DNA of 64,000 nt from contig NZ_JASNJD010000018.1 of NCBI RefSeq assembly GCF_030164425.1, positions 40,426 through 104,425 of the forward strand, written 5' to 3'. This document shows positions 8,950 through 16,190 of this stretch, in pieces (the stretch's first letter is position 1; every line of letters begins with the position of its first letter). This DNA is from Pseudodonghicola flavimaris. GTDB taxonomy: Bacteria > Pseudomonadota > Alphaproteobacteria > Rhodobacterales > Rhodobacteraceae. Both the position numbers and the translations under genes were made by a program. Under the pieces are notes generated by a model. It was not told the origin of the DNA, did no database searches, and worked only from the letters and a program-made list of their open reading frames with translations.

Positions 8950-9789
8950 ATGACCGGCTCCCTGCTCCTCTATCATCTGCGCCGCAACACCGCGACGGCG
9001 CTGGCGGCGGTGATCATCGTCGGCCTGTTCCTGGTCGCCCTGCTGGGGCCGGCGTTGGTACCCTACGACCCGCTGGCGACCGAGATGCAGAATGTCCTTG
9101 CCCCGCCCTCGGCCGCGCACTGGTTCGGCACCGACCAGCTGGGCCGGGACATCTTCAGCCGGGTGATCGTGGCGACCCGGCTGGACTTCGCCATCGCCGT
9201 CGCCGCCGTTGCGATCTCCGCCCTGGCCGGCATCACCGTGGGGGCGATGTCGGGCTATGTCGGTGGCTGGTTCGACGGGGTGATGAGCCGCGTGGTCGAC
9301 GTGATGATGGCCTTCCCGCTCTTCGTCGCCGCCATGGCGCTGGTCGCGGTCTTCGGCAATTCGGTGCAGTCGGTGGTGCTGGCCACCTCGATCATCAACT
9401 TTCCCTTCTACTTCCGCCTCGCCCGGATCGAGGCCGCCGCCCGGCGCGAGATCGGCTATGTCGAGGCGGCGATCATCAACGGCAATTCCACCGGCTCGGT
9501 GATCTTCCGCTTCCTGCTGCCGAACTCGCTGCCGCCGGTGATCGTGCAAATCTCGCTCAACCTCGGCTGGGCGATCCTGAACACCTCCGGTCTCGCCTTC
9601 ATCGGGCTCGGGGTGGCGCCGCCGACGCCGGAATGGGGCATCATGATCCAGGAGGGCGCCTCGATGATGATGTCGGGCGAATGGTGGACCGTGCTGTTTC
9701 CCGGGCTGGCGCTGGTGCTGTCGGTCTTCTGTTTCAGCCTGCTGGGCGACGGGCTGCGCGACATCGCCGATCCGAGGAGACGCAGCTGA
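8950..9789 (+). CDS. ABC importer permease, DppC-like
   Basis: A 279-residue permease of the DppC/OppC family. It has the OppC-type N-terminal TM, the segment HWFGTDQLGRDIFSRVI that marks the family, and an EAA loop near the sequence VEAAIINGNSTGSVIFRFLL. Four bases separate it from the DppB-like gene, and its stop shares one base with the next ATG (TGATG). It forms the second half of the transmembrane channel. Confidence 0.9.
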   Translation: MTGSLLLYHLRRNTATALAAVIIVGLFLVALLGPALVPYDPLATEMQNVLAPPSAAHWFGTDQLGRDIFSRVIVATRLDFAIAVAAVAISALAGITVGAMSGYVGGWFDGVMSRVVDVMMAFPLFVAAMALVAVFGNSVQSVVLATSIINFPFYFRLARIEAAARREIGYVEAAIINGNSTGSVIFRFLLPNSLPPVIVQISLNLGWAILNTSGLAFIGLGVAPPTPEWGIMIQEGASMMMSGEWWTVLFPGLALVLSVFCFSLLGDGLRDIADPRRRS

Positions 9790-10763
9790 TGAATGCCATG
9801 CTGGATATCCGCGACCTGACGCTGGAATTCGAGACCCCGGGCGGGCTGGTCCATGCGCTGGACCGGGTCAACCTGTCGGTGGAGCGCGGCGAATGCGTGG
9901 CCCTGGTCGGCGAGAGCGGCTCGGGCAAGTCGATCACCGGCATGTCGATCCTGCGGCTGAACGGCGCCAATGCGCGCATCGCGGCAGACCAGATCGCGCT
10001 GGACGGCGGCGACCTGCAGGGGCTGAGCGACCGGGCGTTCCAGACCGTGCGCGGCCGCCGCATCGCGATGATCTTCCAGAACGCCAAATCGGCGCTGAAC
10101 CCGCTGCGCAAGGTCGGCGACACGCTGACCGACATCCTGCGCGCCCATGCGCCAGAGAAGCTCACACGCCGAGCCGCCCGCGCCCGGGTGCAGGAGGTCC
10201 TGGAACAGATCGGCATCCACCAGGCCGAGGATCGCATGCTGGCCTATCCGGCAGAGCTGTCGGGCGGCATGTGCCAGCGGATCATGATCGCCGCCGCGCT
10301 GGTCTGCGAACCGGAGCTGATCATCGCCGACGAACCGACCTCCGCGCTCGACGTGACGACGCAGGCGAAGGTGATGGATCTGCTGATGTCGGCCTGCCGC
10401 ACCCGTGGCGTCGCGGTCCTGTTCATCACCCACGATCTGGCGCTGGCCTCGGCCTATTGCGACCGGGCGGTGGTGATGCATGCCGGCCAGATGCTGGAGG
10501 ACGGACCGGCGGATGAGGTCTTCGTCCGGCCGCGCCACCCCTATTCGCGGATGCTGCTCGACTCGATGCCCTACGGCAAGGACGCAGCCGAGGAACTGAA
10601 ACCAATGGGGGGCAACCTGCCCGACCTGCGCCGCGACGACCTGCCCAGCTGCCGCTTCGCCGACCGCTGCCCACGTGTCCAGCCCTGCTGCCGCACGGCG
10701 GCGGTGCCGCAGACCGCCCTCCGTGACGATCATACCGTGAGGTGCTTTTTCCCCCATGACTGA
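9789..10763 (+). CDS. ABC importer ATPase, DppD-like
   Basis: A 324-residue ATPase of the DppD/OppD type. It shows Walker A GESGSGKS, a Q-loop in MIFQNAKSALNP, signature LSGGMCQRI (one residue off the usual GGQxQR), Walker B LIIADEPTSALD and H-loop FITHD. The C-terminal oligopeptide-transporter extension carries CRFADRCPRVQPCC, four cysteines that in some relatives bind a [4Fe-4S] cluster. ATG 9789 overlaps the previous stop by one base, supporting this start over the longer open frame. The end overlaps the next gene by 8 bp. Confidence 0.9.
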   Translation: MNAMLDIRDLTLEFETPGGLVHALDRVNLSVERGECVALVGESGSGKSITGMSILRLNGANARIAADQIALDGGDLQGLSDRAFQTVRGRRIAMIFQNAKSALNPLRKVGDTLTDILRAHAPEKLTRRAARARVQEVLEQIGIHQAEDRMLAYPAELSGGMCQRIMIAAALVCEPELIIADEPTSALDVTTQAKVMDLLMSACRTRGVAVLFITHDLALASAYCDRAVVMHAGQMLEDGPADEVFVRPRHPYSRMLLDSMPYGKDAAEELKPMGGNLPDLRRDDLPSCRFADRCPRVQPCCRTAAVPQTALRDDHTVRCFFPHD

Positions 10764-11574
10764 GATTCTTCTGGAAGCCGGCGCCATCGTCAAAGATTTC
10801 CCCCTCGGGCGCGGCAAGGTGCTGCGCGCGGTCGATCAGGTCTCGTTCAAGCTGCGGACCGGCGAAATCCTCGGGCTGGTCGGCGAAAGCGGCTCCGGGA
10901 AATCAACGCTGGCCCGCATCCTCGCCCGACTGCTGCCGCAGACCGAAGGGGCGATCTGGTTCGACAAGGCCAGCCTCGCCTCGTTCAGCGGACCGCGGTT
11001 CGCGCGGATGGCGGAACGACGCGACATCCAGATGGTGTTTCAGGATCCCCTCGCCAGCCTCAATCCGCGCTGGCGCGCCGGGCAGATCATCGGCGACCCG
11101 ATCCGCCGGCTGGGTACGGCGGAGGAGAAGCAGAAACGCCCCGCGCTGGTGGCGGAGGCGGCGGAACGCTCCGGCCTGCCGGCGGCGCTGCTGAACAGCT
11201 TTCCACATCAGCTTTCCGGCGGGCAGCGCGCACGGGTCGATATCGCCCGCGCCATCGTGCTCAGGCCGAAGCTGTTGATCCTGGACGAGCCGACCTCGGC
11301 GCTCGATGCCTCGCTGCAGGCGCATGTGGTGCAGACGCTGATGCAGCTGCGCGCCGATCTGGATCTGACCTATATCTTCGTCACCCACGACCTGAACCTG
11401 GTGCGACTGATCGCGGATCGCATCCTGGTGATGCAGAAGGGCAGACTGGTCGAACAGGGGCCGGCACGGCAGATCTTCGACACCCCGAAAGAGGCCTATA
11501 CCCGCGAGCTGATCGCCGCGATCCCGCAGCTGGGCCAGCGCCGCATCGACCGGACCGGACGCACCCCCGTCTGA
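10756..11574 (+). CDS. ABC importer ATPase, DppF-like
   Basis: A 272-residue ATPase of the DppF/OppF type: Walker A GESGSGKST, Q-loop VFQDPLASLNPRW, signature LSGGQRARV, Walker B LLILDEPTSALD and H-loop FVTHD. It is the last gene of the operon that starts at hyuA, ends 26 bp from the convergent LuxR gene, and completes a five-gene importer (receptor, two permeases, two ATPases). No clear terminator is visible in the short convergent gap. Confidence 0.9.
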   Translation: MTEILLEAGAIVKDFPLGRGKVLRAVDQVSFKLRTGEILGLVGESGSGKSTLARILARLLPQTEGAIWFDKASLASFSGPRFARMAERRDIQMVFQDPLASLNPRWRAGQIIGDPIRRLGTAEEKQKRPALVAEAAERSGLPAALLNSFPHQLSGGQRARVDIARAIVLRPKLLILDEPTSALDASLQAHVVQTLMQLRADLDLTYIFVTHDLNLVRLIADRILVMQKGRLVEQGPARQIFDTPKEAYTRELIAAIPQLGQRRIDRTGRTPV

Positions 11575-11599
11575 GCACCGGGGCACCGGCGCGGCGGTT

Positions 11600-12325
11600 T
11601 CAGATCCACTGTTTCTTCAGCGCCAGCAATGCCGCGTGATGGCGATTGCGGGCCGAAAGCTTCTGGCCGGCGTTGTTCAGATGATAATTCACCGCCGAGG
11701 CGGAGATGTTCATTTTTTCGGCGATTTCCTGGCTGGTCAGCCCCTCGGCCACCCAGATCAGGCTCTCCCTCTCACGCGGGGTCAGCGGCGTCTTCTCCCC
11801 CGCCGCCTCTGGCACCGGGTCCAGCGCGTTCAGCGCATCGGCGATGTGATAGCCCGCCACGATCAGCTTGCCGCCATGTTCGGCGAAGGCCTGGCGCACC
11901 ACGCCACGGTTCTCGGCGGTGAAGGTCACCAGTTCCAGCCCGAGCCGCCCGTTGATCGGGATCGACACCCCATGGGCGATGCCGAATTCGCTGGCCTCGT
12001 GGAACACCTGACGCTGGCGTTTGCGGAACTGTTTCAGGAAGCTGCCCGCCCCCCAGAGAAACGGCGCGCGGGAGGCGCGGGCCACTTCGATCACCGGGTC
12101 GATCTGGTCGTAGTGCAGCCCCTGATAGCGGGTCGCCCAGTCGATGTGATAATTGGTCTCCAGCTTGAAGAAATTCTCGCTGGCCGCCTCGCCGGCGCCG
12201 CTGAAGGCCGCATAGGAAAACCGCTTCAGGCCGATCGGTTCGAGAAAGCGCTCAACCTCCCCGAGAAACCCGTCGCGATCCTGCACCGGGCCTTGTGGCA
12301 AATAGTCGATGTCCCCCAGTGACAC
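11600..12325 (-). CDS. LuxR-family regulator with intact acyl-homoserine-lactone-type binding domain (LuxR solo)
   Basis: A 241-residue protein with an N-terminal autoinducer-binding domain and a C-terminal LuxR/GerE helix-turn-helix. Numbered from GTG 12325, it keeps W63, Y67, D76, P77, W91 and G119, which match TraR W57, Y61, D70, P71, W85 and G113 with a constant offset of 6. In the DNA-binding domain the E-x3-L-x5-G pattern (RERESLIWVAEG) is also intact. All nine invariant LuxR residues are therefore present. GTG 12325 has AAGGGG about 10 bp upstream and gives the usual length; a GTG at 12418 would add 31 residues without homology. The gene is divergent from the importer operon and no luxI lies in the window, so it is a LuxR solo whose likely target is that operon. 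Confidence 0.85.
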   Translation of the reverse strand: MSLGDIDYLPQGPVQDRDGFLGEVERFLEPIGLKRFSYAAFSGAGEAASENFFKLETNYHIDWATRYQGLHYDQIDPVIEVARASRAPFLWGAGSFLKQFRKRQRQVFHEASEFGIAHGVSIPINGRLGLELVTFTAENRGVVRQAFAEHGGKLIVAGYHIADALNALDPVPEAAGEKTPLTPRERESLIWVAEGLTSQEIAEKMNISASAVNYHLNNAGQKLSARNRHHAALLALKKQWI

Positions 12326-12352
12326 GACTCGATCCCCTTGCTTGCTGGCAGT

Positions 12353-12441
12353 CCTGAAACCCGACAAATCCTGCCGAAACGGCGCTCCTTTTGCAAGATT
12401 TACCAGTACACAGCCCACCTCCCGCTCTGGCAGGTTTCAGG
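12353..12441. promoter_or_regulatory. 9-bp inverted repeat in the luxR/importer intergenic region
   Basis: CCTGAAACC (12353-12361) and GGTTTCAGG (12433-12441) form a perfect inverted repeat with arms 71 bp apart, and CTGGCAG is repeated directly beside each arm. No classical 20-bp lux box is visible. The pair could be two half-sites for the divergent LuxR protein, but this is inference. Confidence 0.3.
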
Positions 12442-12460
12442 CCACAACAAGGAGGTCATC

Positions 12461-13693
12461 ATGACGAAACACAAGACTTTGGGGGCCGCGCTCAGCCTGG
12501 CCGCCGCCCTGATGGGCAGCTCGGCGCTGGCCGATGTGGTCAAGATCGGCGTGCTCGCCCCGCTGACCGGGGCCACCGCCTCGGATGGTGAGGAATTCGT
12601 GCGCGGCGCCAAATGGGCGGTCGAAGAGGCCAATGCCAACGGCGGTATCGCCGGCCATACGTTCGAACTGGAGGTGGCCGACGTCAAAGACCATTCCGCC
12701 GCCAATGTGTCGAGCGCGGTGGAACGGCTGCTGGGCACCGATGGCGTCGGGGTGATCCTGACCGGCTATGCCAGCCTGTCGATGTTCGAGGTCGACCTGA
12801 TGGCCGAGGAGAACATGCCCTATATCGCCGCCGGCCCCTCGCCCGCCTTTGCCGCCATCGTGTCGCAGGATCCGGAATACTACAATTGCTGCTGGTCCTA
12901 TACCGCCAGCTTCAAGGGCTATGAAACCGATCTCCTGCCGCTGGTCGACGGGCTCGCCGCCGCGGACAAGATCACCGTCGACAGCAAGACGGTGGCGATC
13001 ATCTCCTCCGACAACCCTTATTCGAAGACCATCTCCGAAGGCATGAAGAAAAGCTTCGCCGAGGGTGGCTGGGACGTGGTGGTGGATGAACTCGTCCCCT
13101 TCGGCGAGGTCAGCGACTGGACCGTGATCCTGACCAAGGTGAAGGAAACCAACCCCGACCTGGTGGTCAACACCGACTATATCCCCGGCAACTCGGCGCT
13201 GTTCATGAAGCAGTTCCTCGAAGAGCCGACCGACAGCCTGGTGTTCCTGCAATACGCCCCCTCGGTTCCCGAATTCCTGGAGCTGACCGGCGAGGCCTCG
13301 ACCGGGGTGCTCTACAACCTGATCTCGGCACCGCTCAACACCTCGAAATGGCCGCGCGGTCAGAAGCTGATGGCCGAATACAAGGCCCGCTACGGCATCG
13401 ACTCGGGCGCATACGGCGTCGGGCTCTATGAAGAGGCCAACGTCTATTTCGACGCCCTGCGCGAAGTCGGCGATCCCACCGATCACGCCGCCATCGGCGC
13501 CGCCATCGGCCGGACCAGCAAAGAGGTCGCCTCGGGCTTTCTGGAATTCGATCCGGCCACCCATGTGGCGACCCAGGGCGATGACCGCTCGCCGACCACC
13601 TTCTGGCAGATCTGGGATGGTCAGCGCTACATGATCGCGCCCGAGACCTTCGCCGACGCCGATTTCCAGACGCCGCCCTGGCTCAAGAAATAA
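12461..13693 (+). CDS. ABC importer solute-binding protein, branched-chain amino acid/amide type (LivJ-like)
   Basis: A 410-residue periplasmic receptor of the type I branched-chain amino acid/amide family (Peripla_BP_6). A Sec signal of about 23 residues ends at SALA, followed by DVVKIGVLAPLTGATASDGEE, the family start. ATG 12461 has a perfect AAGGAGGT at 12449-12456. The family binds branched-chain amino acids, amides, urea, aromatic acids and other small polar ligands, so the ligand is open. The gene starts the operon that runs to thrC and is divergent from the LuxR regulator. A strong stem-loop follows the stop. Confidence 0.9.
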   Translation: MTKHKTLGAALSLAAALMGSSALADVVKIGVLAPLTGATASDGEEFVRGAKWAVEEANANGGIAGHTFELEVADVKDHSAANVSSAVERLLGTDGVGVILTGYASLSMFEVDLMAEENMPYIAAGPSPAFAAIVSQDPEYYNCCWSYTASFKGYETDLLPLVDGLAAADKITVDSKTVAIISSDNPYSKTISEGMKKSFAEGGWDVVVDELVPFGEVSDWTVILTKVKETNPDLVVNTDYIPGNSALFMKQFLEEPTDSLVFLQYAPSVPEFLELTGEASTGVLYNLISAPLNTSKWPRGQKLMAEYKARYGIDSGAYGVGLYEEANVYFDALREVGDPTDHAAIGAAIGRTSKEVASGFLEFDPATHVATQGDDRSPTTFWQIWDGQRYMIAPETFADADFQTPPWLKK

Positions 13694-13729
13694 CCGCGAC
13701 ACCTCCCCCAACTGCCTCTCCGCACCGGA

Positions 13730-13757
13730 CCGGCACCCGCCCCAGCGCAGGTGCCGG
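13730..13757 (+). other. intercistronic stem-loop after the second binding-protein gene
   Basis: CCGGCACC and GGTGCCGG form a perfect 8-bp stem with a 12-base loop in the 100-bp gap between the receptor and ATPase genes. A CCCCTTTTT run follows about 20 bases later, so partial termination is also possible. Confidence 0.45.
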
Positions 13758-13793
13758 CACCGGCGGAGAGGCCCCTTTTTCCGGAGCCAGCGC

Positions 13794-14531
13794 ATGGTCG
13801 ACCCCATCCTGTCCGCCCGGGGCGTGGCGAAGCATTTTGGCGGGCTCAAGGCCGTCAACGATGTGAGTTTCGACGTCCTGCCGCAGCAGATCTTCGGCAT
13901 TGCCGGACCCAACGGCAGCGGCAAATCCACCCTGTTCAACGTGATCACCAAGGTGCCCTTCGGCCCCACCCATGGCGACGTGCTGCTGAACGGCCGGCCG
14001 ATCCAGGGGCTGTCCGCCCACAGGATCGCCCTGTCCGGCGTCGCCCGCACCTTCCAGCGCGAGAATGTCTTCGCCTCGCTCTCGGCCATCGACAACGTGC
14101 TGGTGGCGGTCGAAAGCTATCTGCCCACCGCCCCCTTCGCCGAACAGATCGAACGCGCCGAAGAGGCGCTGAACCTGGTGGGCTTTCCCGCCAATATGCA
14201 CAACTCCCCCGCCGGCAGCGTGCCGATCTTCTACCGCAAGCAGCTGATGATCGCCTCGGCCCTGGCGCTGCAACCCAAGGTGCTGCTGCTGGACGAACCG
14301 GCCTCCTCCCTCACCGGGCCGGAAATCGAGCGGATGAAACAGATCATCCTGCGGGTCCGCGACAACGGCATGACCGTGATCCTGATCGAACATGTGCTGG
14401 GCCTGCTGATGGAGGTCTCCGACCAGCTGATGGTGCTGGATCAGGGCACCATGATCGCCAGCGGCGACCCGGTGGCGGTGACCCGCGATCCCATCGTCAT
14501 CGAAGCCTATCTGGGGGTGGCCCATGAGTGA
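13794..14531 (+). CDS. ABC importer ATPase, LivG-like, with degenerate signature motif
   Basis: A 245-residue ATPase of the LivG type. Walker A GPNGSGKST, Walker B VLLLDEPASSL and the H-loop histidine in LIEHVLG are intact. The ABC signature is not: where LivG proteins read about L-S-Y-G-Q-Q-R, this protein has VPIFYRKQ at residues 143-150, without the key Ser and Gly. In the closed ATPase dimer this signature would face the Walker A of the LivF-like partner, so that ATP site is probably weak or dead, as in asymmetric ABC transporters. The gene overlaps the LivF-like gene by 8 bp. Confidence 0.87.
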   Translation: MVDPILSARGVAKHFGGLKAVNDVSFDVLPQQIFGIAGPNGSGKSTLFNVITKVPFGPTHGDVLLNGRPIQGLSAHRIALSGVARTFQRENVFASLSAIDNVLVAVESYLPTAPFAEQIERAEEALNLVGFPANMHNSPAGSVPIFYRKQLMIASALALQPKVLLLDEPASSLTGPEIERMKQIILRVRDNGMTVILIEHVLGLLMEVSDQLMVLDQGTMIASGDPVAVTRDPIVIEAYLGVAHE

Positions 14532-15303
14532 TCTCATTCTCGACGTGCGGGGGCTGTCTGGCGGCTATGACACCACCCAGATCTTCTCCGACATCAGCCT
14601 GCAGATCGCCGAGGGCGAGAGCATCGGCATCTTCGGCCCCAACGGCCATGGCAAGACGACCTTTCTGAAAACGCTGTCCGGGCTGATCGATCCCTGGTCG
14701 GGCGACATCTTCTTCTGCGGCCAGCGCATGAACCGCGAAGGCGAGCGCGGCAGCCGCAAGATGCGCAACTTCAACTACGGTGCGGTCACCCGGAGGCGGA
14801 TCGACCCCAAGGCGGTGGCCCGCGCCGGGCTGATCCATGTGCAGCAGGGCAACCTGCTGTTCCCGGAACTGACCGTCGACGAAACCCTGTCGATCGCCTC
14901 CACCGCCGCGCGCGGCCGCAAGGGCTGGACCCTGGCGGAGGTGCGCGAGCTGTTCCCGCGGCTGGGCGAACGCGGCAGCCACAAGATCCGCTTCCTGTCG
15001 GGCGGCGAACGGCAGATGGTCTCCATGGCCGCCGGGCTGATGGCGGCGCCGAAGCTGCTGATCCTCGACGAGCCGACGCTGGGACTGTCACCCAAGGTGC
15101 GTCAGGAGCTCTGCGACGCGATCCTGAGCGTCCGCAGGCTGGGGCTGCCGGTGGTGCTGATCGACCAGGACGTCGCCTTTCTCGAACAGATCATCGACAC
15201 CCTCTACCTCTTCGACCACGGCCGCTTCTCCGGCCGCATGGGAAAAGAGGAGATGCCCGATCATCAAACCCTGATGGACATGCTTTTCGGAGAGGCACAC
15301 TGA
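14524..15303 (+). CDS. ABC importer ATPase, LivF-like
   Basis: A 259-residue ATPase of the LivF type: Walker A GPNGHGKTT, signature LSGGERQM and Walker B LLILDEPTLGLSP are intact, and the H-loop position reads LIDQDV, close to the EQN form usual in LivF. An insertion of about 20 residues (around MNREGERGSRKMRNFNYGAV) follows the first subdomain. Its stop shares one base with the permease start. With the LivG-like protein it powers the importer. Confidence 0.87.
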   Translation: MSDLILDVRGLSGGYDTTQIFSDISLQIAEGESIGIFGPNGHGKTTFLKTLSGLIDPWSGDIFFCGQRMNREGERGSRKMRNFNYGAVTRRRIDPKAVARAGLIHVQQGNLLFPELTVDETLSIASTAARGRKGWTLAEVRELFPRLGERGSHKIRFLSGGERQMVSMAAGLMAAPKLLILDEPTLGLSPKVRQELCDAILSVRRLGLPVVLIDQDVAFLEQIIDTLYLFDHGRFSGRMGKEEMPDHQTLMDMLFGEAH

Positions 15304-16190
15304 TGGATACGGCCATTCTGATCGATATCGTCAAATCCGGCCTGGTTCTGGGCGCGCTCTATGCGCTGATGGCGACCGGCCTGTCGCTGGTCTGGACCAC
15401 GCTTGGCATTTTCAACTTCGCCCATGGCGCCTTCATCGCGCTCGGCGCCTATCTGGCCTGGCAGTTTTCCTCGGCCGATGCCTGGGGGTTGCCGATGGTT
15501 CCGGCCATCCTGCTCAGCTGTGCGGTGATGTTCGCCATCGGCGCGCTGCTGCATTTCCTGCTGGTCAAACCCTTTGAGCGGCGCCAGGACATCGTGCTGA
15601 TCTCGGTCATCACCACGCTGGCCGGCGCGGTGATCCTGGAAAACGGCCTGCAGCTGATCTGGGGCGCCCGCTCCAAGCAGATCCCGCCGCTCGCCGAGGG
15701 CGCGGTCGAGTTCGGCGCCCTGTCGCTTCGCAATTCCGAGTTGATCCTGATGGGGCTGGTCCTGGCGATCCTGCTCTGCGTCGGGCTGTTCCTGCGCTAC
15801 TCCAGACCCGGCCGGTCGATGCGCGCGGTGGCGCAGAACCAGGACGCAGCAGCACTGCTGGGGCTGAACGTGCCGCTCTATTTCTCCATGGTCTTCGGCA
15901 TTGCCGCCCTGACCGCCGGGCTGGCCGGCGTCTTTGTCGGCACCATCCGCTTCATGAGCCCCTCGATGGGGTCGGAGCCGCTGATGAAAGCGCTGATCGT
16001 AGTGATCTTCGGCGGCGTGGCGCGGTTCTCCTCGCCGATCTACGCGGCGCTGATCATCGGCCAGATCGAGGCCTTCTCGGTCTATTTCGTCGGCCTCTAC
16101 TGGGCGCCGGCGGTGCTCTTCTTCACCATGATCGTCGTGCTTCTGATCAAGCCCGAGGGTCTCTTCGGCAAATATCAGAGGACCCTGTGA
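15303..16190 (+). CDS. ABC importer permease, LivH-like
   Basis: A 295-residue inner-membrane protein of the LivH family with about eight transmembrane segments. Typical LivH features are the N-terminal GLVLGALYALMATGLSLVW, the segment FNFAHGAFIALGAY, and the cytoplasmic stretch SRPGRSMRAVAQNQDAAALLGLN. It forms the channel with the LivM-like half encoded next. The stop (16188-16190) shares a base with the ATG of the fusion gene, so translation is coupled. Confidence 0.9.
   Translation: MDTAILIDIVKSGLVLGALYALMATGLSLVWTTLGIFNFAHGAFIALGAYLAWQFSSADAWGLPMVPAILLSCAVMFAIGALLHFLLVKPFERRQDIVLISVITTLAGAVILENGLQLIWGARSKQIPPLAEGAVEFGALSLRNSELILMGLVLAILLCVGLFLRYSRPGRSMRAVAQNQDAAALLGLNVPLYFSMVFGIAALTAGLAGVFVGTIRFMSPSMGSEPLMKALIVVIFGGVARFSSPIYAALIIGQIEAFSVYFVGLYWAPAVLFFTMIVVLLIKPEGLFGKYQRTL

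Noticed and set aside
12326..12460. A classical lux box between the luxR solo and the importer operon
   Set aside because: No 20-bp dyad of lux-box or tra-box type was found; only a widely spaced 9-bp inverted repeat.
14524..15303. Loss of the H-loop histidine in the LivF-like ATPase (LIDQDV)
   Set aside because: LivF proteins normally lack His here (EQN-type loop), so this is ordinary for the family.
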